From assembly GCA_013397795.1 (NCBI GenBank), contig VZTJ01004775.1, positions 558,001-622,000 of the forward strand: a stretch of DNA of 64,000 bases, read 5' to 3'. Positions 1-13,524 of this stretch are shown in pieces (position 1 is the stretch's first letter; each line of letters starts with the position of its first letter). This stretch comes from Orthonyx spaldingii (Eukaryota; Chordata; Aves; Passeriformes; Orthonychidae). The translations under genes and the position numbers were made by a program. The notes beneath the pieces were generated by a model. The model was not told the origin of the DNA. It saw only the letters and a program-made list of their open reading frames with translations, and did no database searches.

Positions 1-3000
1 CCTCATCTATAAGCTCAGCTGTAAGGAAAACAGCAATTTGCATTCGGGTTAGTATCTACAACTATAATGATGAACATTTCGGAGCCTTGCTGCTTATTTG
101 GAGCAACACGTTAAAAAGAAGCAAAAACGTTTAAGAACAACTTTACCGGCCCAATTACTTATTACCTTCCTGAAAAGTCATCTACTTTTTACCTTCCATA
201 TAACATTAATTGTGGGAAACTGCTTTTTCCCGTGGTAGAAATATCTAATTAAGCACCAGCTGACACACATTATTGCTCCAGTTTCTCTGTTGCACCTCAG
301 ATGTCTGTCATAAACAATTGGTTACTCAGACAAACTGGAAGGAAAACATAAAATTGAAAACACTCCGTCATTTGTCAAGTCATATTTAACAACGTACCAT
401 GGTGACTTGGAGTCACTCACAGACATTAAGTTACCTTTAAGTACATTCCCAGCTCTCATAACTCATATCAGTACCACCAAAAAGTCAGTTCTGTACTTCT
501 ATGAATACATATTCCTAAACAGAAAATTTGAACAATATTCAATGCAGAATCCAAGAAAAAATTGGTAAAGAGGAGCTGAGTTAATATAAACAACAAAAAC
601 AAGAAAAAACCCTCTACTTAAAGCTAAAAAGACAGTGATATTTAAAAAACAACAATATTTGATCTGTTTATTAATAATAAGCTGAAGACTAATGTAAGCT
701 GAGGTCATGCAGATCAACTGTTTTTTCAGTTTCTTAACCTAAATGACAGCTTCCTTTCCTGCAAGTTCTGCCATTCATTTAAGACTAGGGGAAGCTTACA
801 CTCACAGGACAGGGAAGCAGACCCATTGGTTTGGTGAGGACAGAAACAAAATTAAGTCAAGCTCATAACAAAAACAATTTCTTTTTTAAGATCAGTTGTC
901 AAGACATTCAGCTTAGGCCTTTTCTCAACACAGTAATCCATGCCCATCAAAATAGCTAAAGCTCATAAATGCAATCATAAAAATTCTGCATCTCTTGTAG
1001 GATTTTTTTGTTCTGTTGCAGTGTGCCTAATTTTTTCCATGTAAGAAAGGAGTACTAGGTGCTGAAAAGTACTCAGGAGGCACTTCAATGGCACTTAAAG
1101 ACCTAAATTTCTCTGTCAACCCAGACTTGAACACTTACAGAGAGGCTGCTACTACATCTATATTGGGTAGAAATGGAAGTTATTCTCCACTTTATAGAGT
1201 ACCTTCTGATCTACGACTACTGATTAGATGAGTTCATTGATATTAAAATGTTGATGGGGAGGCACATTTTCTATAGCTCCAAAGAAATTCTGTTACACTA
1301 CTTGCAAGCAACAAGAAACTCCACTGGCTTCATCCAGTATCAGTATGCGCATAAGTAACCTTTTACTGGTGGTAATGAGATCCTTTTCAGAATAAAGAAA
1401 GTTCAGAGGAACACTAGAGTCAGCCAGGGGCTGGCACCGAGTTCTTCCTCTATCTGAAAGGCTGACTGTAGAAAGGAAAAAATGTGATGAATTAAAATTT
1501 CTGAGAAATAGGGCATTTGACAAGAACAGGCCAACAAGACTAAGGTAAAAAAGGAAGTGGGACAATCAAAAAAGACATGACAATGAAAAATGGGTTTCTT
1601 ATAGTTCTAGACCTTCAAGAAAGCCAGAAATGACAACTATTCCCCACCACATCTTTAAAAACTTTTTTTAAAAACAGGTTTAATTTAATTTTATTATTTT
1701 GTTATTATGCAGATATATTCAGCAAGATTAAAATACATATAAAAATCATACCTTTAAAAGCGATGAAAAATTGAAGGGCATTAGAAAATTCAAATAGGTT
1801 TATATTGCAACATTAGTATCTAATCTATTCTTTTTTGGTTTGTTTTAAAATTTTATTTCAGACATAACTAAGAATGATTTTTAAAAATATGTGCATGAGA
1901 ATGTGTTCACTCATATACCCAATTACAACAATGAGCTAAAGAACAACTTTTTCATTGTAAAATGTTTAGAATAGTCATTAAATATAACCAATAGAATCAC
2001 ACGATTACTAAATTAATACTGACTTGGAGTTGTGCTTTAAAAAATAAACACAACATTTGATATGAGAGCTCGAAAAGGAAATATCATGGTTTGCAACATG
2101 AAGTAACATAAGTTCAGCATGAAGAAAGCTTATTAGACCTCTGACAGCTGAGCCATGATGTGATTAAGGGTGTTTCTTGTCCATCTTCACACATAGAAAT
2201 TTTCAGTAACAATGCTTTTGTGATCTCAATGCAATTTCTTTCTCTACTTGTATGATACAAATATTCAAACAACCCTTTCACATAACTAATGTAGATCCTC
2301 TCTTTTTCCTCTTTGAGTCCAGATTTGATTCAAGGCTGTTCTTCAGAATAGAATACACAGGATAGAGTAATTTCAATTTATTTCAGAAAATACTCCTAAT
2401 CCCATAATTCTTCTGCATTCAGAATTAATGTGGGTCTCAAAGGTTGCAGGATATAATTTTTTATAGTAAAATTGTGTTGATTAGTTTTGCTACTTGTGAT
2501 TTACTACATATTTTTCCTCCCATAGTTTCTAGCTGCTTTAAGTGATTGAAGTACTAATATGAAGGGCCCATTTAAAATGTTTCCACTTTTTTCCTTCATC
2601 TGCATAATAAATTCCTGTATATCAATTCGACTTAGATCTACTCAACAACTTAGTTTCTTCTAAAGAACCGTGCCTCATAAACACATTTTTTCACCCATTC
2701 TTATTCATTTTTCATGCAAAATTTCTAAAGCCAACTGTGAAGACTAAGATTAAAAGAAGTCTTTTGTCCCATTTAGTACTTATATGCAGAATCAATAGAA
2801 ATTCCGATTCATGTTCTAAGTTTTTCAGCAAACTGATAATCAATCACACTTCTATGACCTCAAGAATTTTAATGGTAACATTTTGAAATCTTCTAGATTC
2901 TTGAACCTTGGTTAACCTGAATATTCAAAATATTTCAAATACCACAGACATTCCTGAGGATTAAATACTTTGGAGAGGAATATGGCAGAAGTTCTCTATG

Positions 3001-3479
3001 TTTTGGAGTTTTATTTGGATTGTTCCCCTTTTCTCAAAGGAAATATGGAATCCAGTCACAAAAATAAGAACATACTGGTTAAATATTATCAGTTACTGGC
3101 ATTCTGTCTTTTTTCTGAAGTCCTCAGTATTCCTACTCCAGAGACTATACAGATAAATAGATTAGATTCACTTTGAACTTTAGCTTTTGAAAATCTTCAA
3201 TTTAGACCAAACTAAAATGGAAAAAAAAAAATCAAAAGAATTTGCTGGTGCGAATCACTGCTGGCAATTCCCACAGGAAATACTTTTTATACGGTGCAAC
3301 AGTCCAGGGGAGACACTTTAAATTTGCTCATGGGCAAAGCAGAATTTTCTTCCAAAACCCTTCAGTGCTGGAAAATGTTTTTCTTTTCTGCTGATGGTTC
3401 CTTTAAGAAAACAAACCACCTTTATTACAGTAAGCATTTCTAAACCAAAATATAATATTAAGCCAAAGAAACCACAAGA
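1..3479. other. AT-rich intronic sequence, no feature recognised
   Basis: The stretch has frequent stops in all frames and no recognisable repeat family. It contains several A/T-rich patches, for example around 1660-1700. No exon, RNA gene or mobile element could be supported. Confidence 0.6.
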
Positions 3480-3945
3480 ACAATTGAAAAATCTTGCTTC
3501 TTGGCCTAGATACCTGTAGCAGTGGGCAAACCACCGGGATGAATTCGTCCAGTGGGCTGACCATTCAGAGTGCTGCTTTGTACCTGTCCCTCCACTGTTC
3601 ACCCAGGACTGGCCAGATGTCACTGGTCAATCATTTGCCCATTGGCTCATCTCTTGCCTTGCCCTCCCCTGACGGAAGGCATAAGAGGTGGAGGTGAGAA
3701 ATGATCGGGGCCATTTTTGCCAGGTTTACGATCTCACAGTTGTTCTTTGCACCTGCCTTTTCCCTCTGTGAGGGAAATAAAGAACGCTGATAATTAGGCA
3801 GGTGGTCTGTTTTTACCGGCAAACAGCTGCCACCGTCTGCCCAGGACTGGAGCTCCCGGGATAAAGGAGTTACCGAGGGCAGGCACGGTGGTCCCAGAGA
3901 AGTCCAGTGCAGGAACAGCAAAGATACAGATACCAATCATAATGA
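3480..3945. promoter_or_regulatory. GC-rich island with E-boxes and a TAATTA core, candidate regulatory element
   Basis: Lines counted within this block run from about 52 to 65 percent G+C, well above the surrounding AT-rich intron, with several CpGs. Within 80 bases it carries three E-boxes (CACCTG at 3750-3755, CAGGTG at 3799-3804, CAGCTG at 3824-3829) and a homeodomain-type TAATTA at 3791-3796. The 11-mer CCCAGGACTGG occurs twice, near 3602 and 3840. Two back-to-back minus-strand frames of 101 codons cover it but match no family I know. It could be a conserved enhancer, a promoter of an unannotated transcript or an old repeat; a function is inferred, not shown. Confidence 0.35.
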
Positions 3946-6900
3946 TTTACTGCCTTTTAGGTGTGAAAGAGAAAAACTGAAAGGTTCCAGTAAATTGCAC
4001 TGGACAGAAAGAAAGTACTTGCTTTCAGGTGGAGTATTAATCCAACCTGATGTGTTGTCAAGTCTGTGAAGATGCTAAAAAGAATACTATAAGAAAACAC
4101 TCATCTGTCCTAAATTCCTGTCAAAGGCTGTTCTATGAAGAAACACTACAGAAGCAATATTTTCTTCATTCCTTCTAAGTCTTGAAAAAGAATGAGACAT
4201 TTTATCTAATGAGCAGTTATTAAATGAAAGATGCTACATTGATACTAATGATTTAAATAAACGTGTTGAGATCAGTGTTTAAGTCTTAAAATGTTTCCAC
4301 TGTTTTTCCCTTATTGTAGATGGAATTTCAGTAGGAAAACGGCTTGTAAACAGCTAATGTTTGATAGCTCAGTTCATCCAGCAGCCCTTAATGCCATCTC
4401 TCTGAGTTTTTGTGGATGCCCATAATCTCACTCAGATTTACACACACTTAATTGACATCATCATGGGAGAGACGTAGCCTGCTACAGAATGAAAAGTGTA
4501 TCTTCAATGGCTAAATCCTCTACTGATATAAACTGACTCAGTTCAATTCAACCCCAGAACTCTCCTAGAGCTGATGCTGTGTGCCCTGGAAAAGGAGACT
4601 TGCATGAATCATGGAGAAGCTACCATTTTTTCCCTAATATCTGACAAAGGGAACAAAAGTTTCCAAGGTGTGCTTGTGATTGGCAAGGCTCAGTAAAGAG
4701 GCTCAGTGTGTGCCTCTTTAACCACTTCTGTTTCCAGGCAGCTGCACTTAAAAACCTACAGTATACTAAACTGCCCCATTTTCACATTTCCTTAAGTGCA
4801 TATTTTGTTTTAAATACTATGAAGTACAACCACCATTTGTTCATATTTAGTATTCAATTAGAAAACTGAGACAAGTCTATTAGTAAAGGATTAGAATCTA
4901 TTTGTAAGACTAGACCTTCCTCCATACATCAGAAAGGAATAATACTTACAGTCAAGTTTCAGCATCAAGTTTGTTTTCGTATAGCTGTTTGTTTTGGTGT
5001 GTTAGTGTAAGACCATATTGTGGTTTATGTTATATAATATAGGGAATGGTTGCATTAAAATCCAAACATGTAAAAAAATCTCTACTTACAGTGGCTTTAG
5101 AAAACACTTGAAAAAAGTCCAAACCTGAAACCACAGATGTGGCTTACACAAAAATGAAACTCGATGGCCACGCTAAACAAAATAATTACAAGGCAGATGA
5201 TCTGGAATCTTTCTAACTACCACAAGCTGTCCCTCTAAAAATTCTTGTAAAGCTTCAGTTTTGCCTTGGATAACAGGAGTTATTCAAGAATAGGAATATC
5301 AATTATACTATTATAAATAATATCAAGAACAGGAAAATTAATTCAAATTTGGGATTTTATTTCATTTGAGTGGATTGAAAAATAGAGAAGTCTTAACATT
5401 GTTCAGCTTTGCTTCAGTTCTTGGATATTATATTTTTTTCTCTGTCTTCACTGTTCAATAAAGCTGTGTATTTTGCTATTGAATTCTCATCTTATTTCTT
5501 GTCCTCATTTTCCCCTTAGTCCTGGATGCCCTTGACTTTATCTTCAATTCCCTCTGATCACATTGTTTGCTGGGAGCAACACCTTTCATTCTGTTCATCT
5601 CACTATGGACTGGAGTTAAAAGCTGACCTTCACACTGCAACTCTCCTCAGCTCACTGCCCTCATGACAAGAGACAACAAGGTCTTGGTAATATAAGTACT
5701 AAAAATAAGAGAGAGCATTAGCAAGCAAGACTCCAATGGCAAAAGTTACTCAGGCAACTGGAGCTGTTCTTAAGTCTCTGGTGCCTCAACCAAAAGCTTT
5801 ACAATGCCACCACTTCTTATTTTATCTGATCTTTTTTAACCTAAAAACCTTGGGGTTCTAATTCAAAGTAAAGCACCATTCATGCCAAAATCATTTGGAA
5901 ATTCAGAAGCAAACTAGGAGATAGAAGTTTAAATGTCTGTGCAGGAGGTAAAGCTAACGTGGACCACAATGACACTAAGAAGACTAAGGAAGACTTGAAG
6001 AATTCATCTAAATCAATGCTCTGCCCCAGGACAAGATCAGTAACATTTCAACCTCCCTTAGATTAGTCTTTCAATCCTGTTTTGGATGACTGAGAAAATA
6101 AGTGCCTTACCCTCGATAATTTAAGAAAGAAGCACAATAGGAGCAAAACAAAAGAAAACTCAGACTAGCAAAGGTGGAAGAAGGTTAATCAAACCTTTTC
6201 AAGCATGCAGAAGAAAAAAAAAATATTGTGAAAAATGTGTCTCAAGTCTTATTTTATATGCACACATTATGCTGAAGCACTTCAGCCCTATAGAAGGTGA
6301 GGCCATGGGCATCACATAAAAGCAGTCTACTTTAGTTCTCATTTGAGTTGTGTTGGAAAACTGAACTAGTGTACAGTACAGGGAAAGCAGTTACCAGTTC
6401 AACCTCCGTAAAAATATCAAACAATTTGGGTGTCTACATTACTATATGTTTGAAATGTTTTGCAAGAAATGTGTAAATTACTGGCTTTTCACTGATCAGA
6501 TACAAATTGAGCCCCATGTCAGGCAGCCAAGGCTGAAGCATCTGTTAAAGAAAAACTGAAACTACATATTGATCTTTCCATTTTAAACAAGGAAAAAAAA
6601 AATTCATTTTGCAGGAAGAAACCAGAGATTGGAATAAAATCCACTGCGATTAGCCCCACATCCCACTTCTTTGATTCCCTTGTGACAGGTCAGGATGTGA
6701 TTTATATTGCCCAGTGGGAAAAAGCAGCAATAATCAAATACCAAAAGCACTTTATTTGTATTGACACTTTAAATTCTATTAACTCTCATTTATCTAGAGG
6801 TTGTTTAACTGTTTTGTGCATTAGGCAAAGTCAGGACAGAGAAACACTGAATATAATTTACATATTTGGGGTTAGGCATTGGAGCTACATGAGTGTAGCT

Positions 6901-8217
6901 ACTTTGCTTCCAGGAGCAATGTGAGACTGAAAACAGCATAGTTGCCTTTGTAGGGTGCATGACGTAAGATAAGAAAACTTCTGGCCTTATACCTGCTTCT
7001 TGAAGGGTCAATGGCTCACTGCCATAACCCTGCAAACAAGAGCAGCTCAGTTCCAGCTGGATTGGCTCCACTAGAAATCTTCAGATGTTTCTGAATCTCA
7101 TTTTCCTGTGCACATATTATTAGGGAGGTAATATGGGGAGTTAAATATATAAATAGAGAAAGCATGTACAGTCCTTGCCCATTAATACAGTGCTGACTGT
7201 AGGGAAGCTGCTCAGTCAGTAACATTAATGAGAGTAACGCCTATAAGGCCCTTAGTCAAATGTCACTGATGAGGACTGGAAAGCTAACCAGTTACAAATA
7301 ATAGAATACCAAAAACTCTGTGGAAGGGGCAGGTTCTCTAGGGTGAGTGCCAGGAAATAATTAAAAGCAAGCAAGAAACTGATGAAAGAAGAAATTTATT
7401 AAGAAGCACTTCCTATCAAGATTGCATATTAGACAGTGTTACAGTATCCTCAGGGAAATTCTTGAATTATTTAAAATTTTACTTGAAAAAGTGGTGGGGG
7501 ATATCAGTTTATTACAGAATGGAATAAATGAGAGCAAACAGGCCTTTCCATTTCTAATTGCTACAAATCATGAAATCAATTCTTCTGTTTGCATCAGTTT
7601 AGAAAATGAAAAGAGAATTCTAGGATTCTGTAGTAACCCAGTAAGTCTTTTCAAAGACAGATGCTATTCACAAAGCTGTGCCATGACCAAGGAGACAACG
7701 TACTCAATAGGTAGCAAAGATGCAAATTCATTGACCCAGAAAGACGTTCATGTTCAGTGAACTGTAAAATATTTTCTATTTAAGTGACCAAAGATAAGGT
7801 AAATTGGAGTTTTATCCTCAGTTTACTGATTGGAAAACTGAGCCGCAGAGTGGTAAAAGCATTACCCAAATCACACAGGCATCTCTAAACACAAGGCTGG
7901 GATTCATGAACTTCTGACTCCCAGTTCCATGACTGGCCCCTTTCATTTCTGGCCTTCCTTTCACACAATTCTCTACTTCAGTCTGTAGCATTTTAATGAC
8001 GTTGTGCTTTCCAGTGCCTTCAGCGAGCAGGGAGAAGGCTGAGGCGGATGCATAAACCCCTTCTGTCACTGCATGTCAGCATGTCAACCTGGGATTACAG
8101 CTGGCACTGTTCTTTCTGCAGGCAATGTGATCAGAAAAACACAAAGTTGTTCAACCCTGTGATCCCTCAGGACAGATGTTTGTTTGCTCATTCTTACTGT
8201 GCACACACGTGTGTTTA
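3946..8217. other. AT-rich intronic sequence, no feature recognised
   Basis: No exon, RNA gene or repeat family could be recognised. The 112-codon plus-strand frame at 7422-7760 has no recognisable domain and unremarkable AT-rich codons, so it is taken as chance. Confidence 0.55.
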
Positions 8218-8251
8218 TGAGAAAGAGAGAAAGAGACAGGGACAGAACGAG

Positions 8252-8303
<52 letters not shown>

Positions 8304-8310
8304 AAAAAAA
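8218..8310. repeat. (GA)n microsatellite
   Basis: An imperfect GA-rich tract begins near 8218 and becomes a pure alternating A/G run at about 8256-8300 (45 bases, roughly 22 units), followed by an A-rich end. It follows a short CACACACGTGTG stretch. Open frames on both strands here (Arg-Glu repeats on plus, Ser-Leu repeats on minus) are products of the dinucleotide repeat and not genes. Confidence 0.97.
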
Positions 8311-8539
8311 CATAACAACTCTGTTTGACCAGGAGAACTGAAATAGAACTAGCCCAGGAGAGAAACGCAAACATATTAATGTCTGGGAGCTCACTGCACT
8401 GTGCTGTGTAGCAGGATTCTATTTACCCTGAGTCTTTATCTGAGAAATATTTCTCCATCCTTCTCTGTACTACATGACACAGCTACATTTTATGCACCAT
8501 CAAATGACTGAAGCAATAGCAATTGGCTGGATGGAGCTT

Positions 8540-8640
8540 TGAGCAATGTGGTGTAGTGGAAGGTGTTCCTGCCCATGGCAGAGGGATTGGAACTAGATGA
8601 TCTTAAAGTTCCCTTCCAACCCCAGCCCTTCTATGGTGCT
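8540..8640 (+). mobile_element. CR1 retrotransposon 3' tail fragment
   Basis: The segment ends with the characteristic 3' portion of avian CR1: a GTGTTCCTGCCCATGGCAG-type stretch, then GGAACTAGATGATCTTAAAG and TTCCCTTCCAACCCCAGCCC, then a TTCTATGGT-type end instead of a poly(A) tail. Only the last 100 or so bases are present, as expected for severe 5' truncation. No coding capacity remains. Confidence 0.85.
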
Positions 8641-10600
8641 AATTAATCTTATGTCAGCAAAGGAGAAATTTACCAGAAACCATTGTTGATAATGTTTATG
8701 CTTGGTACCTGGACTCTCATACAATCATGGAGCAGCGGAAACAAACAGACAAGAACAGCTCAAAATATCTGAGGATTCAGTCAGGATACACATGCTTGTG
8801 TGAACAGCTGTGTACTTTGGCATGGAACTGTTAGAAAGACGAAGATGCCAGGATATACCTATATCTCTTAGTATGTAATTACTATTCATGGAAAATAGCT
8901 GGATGGCAAAGAAATACAAGGAAAAACACATGGACTGTATTATATTTTGCACCATGGTATCTCAGGGACTGGGACTCAAAGGCCTGTGGAAAGTATATGA
9001 ATTCAATGCCAATACTTCGGGATATTCCTCAGCCCAGAGTTCTTAAATCAGATACCAGGTGAGAACAACTAGGCAGAAAGACGTATCAGTACCCTATGGA
9101 TACTATATCTTGGCATATTTTCAGTGATCATTCTGACACAGAGCAAACCTAAAACTGGGGAATGATAAAGCTCATCTCTTCATGAGTTTCAGTATATGGC
9201 GTACTACCATTGTCAAAGGTTAATACAACTTTTCATAAGCATTCACTCTGTGTTGCAAGAATTTATCTTGTGAAGAATCCTATAATAGGTTAATCCAATA
9301 GAATTAACCTAAGAGGAAAGAACTGAGATTTGAAAATCAATATCACCAATGGAAAAAGAATCAGAGAAATAGAGAAAATTACAGATGCCACAAAACTACC
9401 TAGGTTTTGGTTTGTTATGGTTTAAATTTTGCTGAGCAATGGGGTCACAATGCAGCAGAGTAACTTCTCCAGTTGCAGAAGGAGAGGGAGTATTTCCACA
9501 GAAGCATGTCTTCCTGAATAAATTAATGAGGGGAATAAAAGAAACCATTTGCTTTCCAACTGACAAATAAAAATATAATTACTGCAGATATGGTACAAAC
9601 ACCTACAGCTTATTTGACTTCATATTTCAGATCACAAACTAAATGCAATCGTAGGACAATTTTTTTAGAAGGACACCTTTTAGGGCATATTTTTGTTGTT
9701 GCCATGGTGGGTTACTGCAATTCTCTGGAGCATCAGACAATTGACAAGTCTCAAACTCAAGAAGCTTGATTAGAAGAACAATCAGGTTCTGGGAGGACAG
9801 AAGAGAAACAATACCAAACCCAGGACCATTGGAAAGAAGTGTCACTTTGACCATTAAAATGAGTTTTCTTCTGATGTATTTGGTATTCGTTTGTAGATTT
9901 GACATATTGGACATTCAGCCTGATTCAGGAATATATAAGTGTTGCTACACTAATTCAGCTAACAGCAATATAATATATAACTCTATTCTTTTGGACAGCA
10001 ACAACAAGAACTTTTCCTCAAACTGTGAGTACTTTTTGATAGTATTTTCTTTATCAAGGCTATAAACAAGATAAAGTATTTTGGATAAATTAAAGCTAGT
10101 ATTGCCTCTGTGGCATGTATTTGCCTGTTAGAAAAACCTTTTATGTGATTGTTATGTAGCAGTAATAAAGACTGCTACAAAAGAATGCTTCTTATTCCTC
10201 TCCCCTTTCACACATCTCAAGGGCTATCTCTGGAATCTTGGGTGGGGATTAGATGGTCATGGCTACCTGCATGAAGATACTATTTCTGTGTCTACTTCCT
10301 TCCTTAGGTAAACTTCTTTCAACCCTATTGCTGTTAAATCATGTTGTCCTGTTTGTTCTGCTTCATTACCTTACATGTCTTCATAAAGACCCAGGCATTT
10401 CCCTCTTTCTTAATTCTAAACTGATAAATTCCAATGCTTGATAGACTGCCACTCACATGGGCTTGAGGTACTTGGTGAAGTTAAAACTACAGCTCACTCA
10501 GACTGAATGTAGTGTGTTGGAAGAGCCTGGATCAGTTTTAAGAAACAAAACAGAAGCAATGGATACTGGAAGGTGAAATATAACCACTTTTGTTCAGTTT
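8641..10600. other. AT-rich intronic sequence, no feature recognised
   Basis: No exon or repeat family was recognised. Two overlapping open frames on opposite strands (9639-9914 minus, 9766-10065 plus) show no domain and look like chance. Confidence 0.55.
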
Positions 10601-10690
10601 TGGGTTTTTTTTTGTTTGTTTGGTTGGTTGGTTTGTTTGTTTTGTTGTTGTTATTGGGTGGTTTTTGTTTGGTTGGTTGGTTTTTGTTTT
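10601..10690. repeat. G+T-rich low-complexity tract (GTTT/GGTT)n
   Basis: An imperfect array of GTTT, GGTT and GTTG units on the plus strand. It explains the Lys/Asn/Pro/Thr-rich frame on the minus strand and the Val/Leu/Phe-rich frame on the plus strand, both rejected as genes. Confidence 0.9.
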
Positions 10691-13195
10691 CTGTCTTTTC
10701 TCTCTTCTGTCCTCCAAAACAGAATTTGGAAGACAGAAAATCCCTGCAGCACTTCCATGAAACTCTTTGAGGATGGGACAAATCAGAAATGAACCACAAC
10801 TTCATTTTTTTTCCATGAGAAAGCAAAACACAAAGTACACAGAAGTTAAACGCTAAGTGTAGTGGCAATATTTATGTAACTTTTATATCATATCAGATCC
10901 TATCCCATCATCCAGTATGCAAAAACATGCACTAACATGAGTGCTCTTGCACAAATTCCAAAGTATGTTTGTTTGTTGATGACTTCATGTGTGGAGGTTT
11001 ATGGATTCAGTGGACCAAAACTTGAGTGTTCATATGAGGTAGCCATATTTATCATTTTTCAATCCTATAAATATATTATAGATGCTATGGCCCTGCAGTG
11101 ACAAGCTACAATCAACTCTTGATTTCATCAACTTGTCATGCTTTAATCATCCCTCTTGGCATATCTTTCAACATATGTCACAGTACTGCCTTCAAAATGT
11201 GCTTTTCCAATTCTGTTTTATTAACCCTGTCTTTTTATATGTTTTAGGCTCATTATGAAACGCAGTAAATCTGTCAAAGGCAGTTTACATGATGACTCCA
11301 ATTCATGCTGATAGGAAGCATCTGAGAGCTCATTTAAGTCCCACAAAATGAATACAATATGAAAAGTCAAAATCCACAAAAAAGTATATGACAGGAACTC
11401 TGGTGATCATATTCAGCCTACAGGGCTAATCAAATATCAGTTCTCTTGTTCCTTACTCATTGCCCACTCATAAGGGCATTTGGATAGGAAAATATTAAGA
11501 CCACAGTGGGATCTGGTAGCACCAAGAAAAAATCCCTTCAGCCTGCAGATCAGGAAACACATCTTATTAATTATTCCAAGTGGCCCAGCACAAGATCCAT
11601 GTGCCTCTTCATGGAGACAACTGGATTCAGCCAAACTTATTACTATTACCTTGGTTTCAGAAGCAAGGTTTCAGAAGTGAGGAGATCATAACACCCTCGA
11701 GTCTGAGGGAAGGAAGAAATTGCTACAGGTGCACAAAAAGGCAGAAACCAAATTTTTTGCACGGGTTGAAGAGTGAAAAGAAGAGGAAATGACATGTCAA
11801 AATCATTCTGCAAGACACAGAGCAAAATTTGGAGGAAGAGGACCCAGGCTCTGCAAAGCACAGAGAACTAGTGATTTTCTCTAATAAGGCTCCATTACTG
11901 AACATTTGGAAATCACAGAAGTGGTACAATTTGAGCCATGTAGAGGTTCTGTGCAGGGATAAGTACAAACTTAGAAAGAAAGAACTTGTTGCGATGACTC
12001 AGACATCTCAGTTAGTTCTGCTTTTGAGTTTTCCTTGTTAATTTCCCAATCAGCATAAGATTTGTGTCACTGAACTCACTAATAATTGCAATATTGCATA
12101 TTATTTGCAGTATCAGTGCACGTCAGCTGAAGAAAGGATATGTAGTTTTCTAATTTCCCCAGTGATGCTACTATTAGACCATCTAAACTTACCTACTTCT
12201 TGTCTAATGTATTATAAATTAAATAAAGCAAAGTTGGGAGAGGTAATATTCCATTGATAACAATTAAAAACCAGACAAGCTTTCAGAAACACAAGACCCC
12301 AAAAAATTACAGAAGGAGAAAACTATAATGTCACTGATTTTAAAAAAAACTAAACCTATCATGAAGAACTTATATATCCAAAAATGAGATTGCTTTTTTC
12401 CAACTGTATTGGGCTGACTCATAAAAACTATTAACCTTCTGCCTTGTTTATAACCGAAAACTAATACAGATATCACACACTATTTCTCCACAATTAAGCC
12501 ACTCTTATTTCCTAGGTTGGTCAGCAGGTAGCAAAACAGAGCACAGACAAGTTGGCTCAGTCCCCTGCTTCAGTCTTGGGAAATCTACTGTCTCCCCCTA
12601 TTCAGCATAAAGTGAGATGAACCCTAGCATGCACAAAGAATCTGGATACAATCTTGTGAGACCTTCTTTTCCAAGGACAAGATGGGGATAATATATAAAA
12701 ATCAGCAGTCATGGGTGGGAGCTCCTCTGTATGCTTTACATCAAACAAATCCTTGCTAAATTTTGTCTTTAACAACTACAACAACCACTGCATTATCTGA
12801 GGAAATTGCTCGTCATAACAAGCTCTTGTGTGTTTTGTGTAATTCCTTTACAAATAACCTTGAGCCTTCTGTATGTCCTCTTAATATCTCAGGAGAGGAT
12901 CTCACTTTCTCCTCCTCTCTTCCTCTCCTGCCTGCCTCCCCCACCCCCCTCTCCTCAATTATCTCTTGCTGTCTTCTGGGTGGTTATGTTTAATCTCAGG
13001 ATTAGGCAGAAGCCTGCAGTTTGCTTTGAACAGCTTATCAGCTTCCAAGAGACATGTACAGGGAGAGAAAGACTCCAGTTTTGATAGCAGTAATTGTATT
13101 TAGTTTGTAAGATACAAGGCTATTTATCTCCTGGCTGGGAAATCACAGAGGGAGAGAAATAAAATGTTGTTGATAAAAACTAAATAAAACCGAAG
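10691..13195. other. AT-rich intronic sequence, no feature recognised
   Basis: A cluster of overlapping 60-80 codon frames on both strands at 11.4-12.0 kb has no recognisable domain or codon bias. A pyrimidine-rich patch lies at about 12900-12965. No exon or element could be supported. Confidence 0.5.
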
Positions 13196-13196
13196 A

Positions 13197-13250
13197 CAAG
13201 AGAAGAGAAGAGAAGAGAAGAGAAGAGAACAGAACAGAACAGAACAGAAC
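13197..13250. repeat. Composite pentanucleotide microsatellite (AGAAG)5(AGAAC)5
   Basis: Positions 13201-13250 read as exactly five AGAAG units followed by five AGAAC units with no interruption. A short imperfect lead-in (GAAGACAAG) precedes them. Confidence 0.97.
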
Positions 13251-13524
13251 ACTCCTCAGTCCCTTCAGTAGAGGGATGAGGTGGGAAATGGACTTCATTG
13301 AACAAAAAGATCATGGCCATTGTGGAAGGAGACTGAAAATAACAAGGTAATAAATGGCTTGGGTAGGATAAGAAATGATTTGTTTCAAAGTAGACTATGA
13401 AATGCCATTCACTAGTCACAGTTGTGTAAAACTCATGGAATTTTATTTTTAGAGATTAATAGAACCATTTTTAGAGATACTGAGAACCAACACTGCATTT
13501 AAAGACAGCTGGATCTGTAGACAC

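Noticed and set aside
8048..8374. Overlapping frames rich in Arg-Glu (plus) and Ser-Leu (minus)
   Set aside because: They are translations of the (GA)n microsatellite.
10494..10868. 124-codon minus-strand frame rich in Lys, Asn, Pro and Thr
   Set aside because: Its distinctive part is the translated G+T-rich low-complexity tract; there is no domain outside it.
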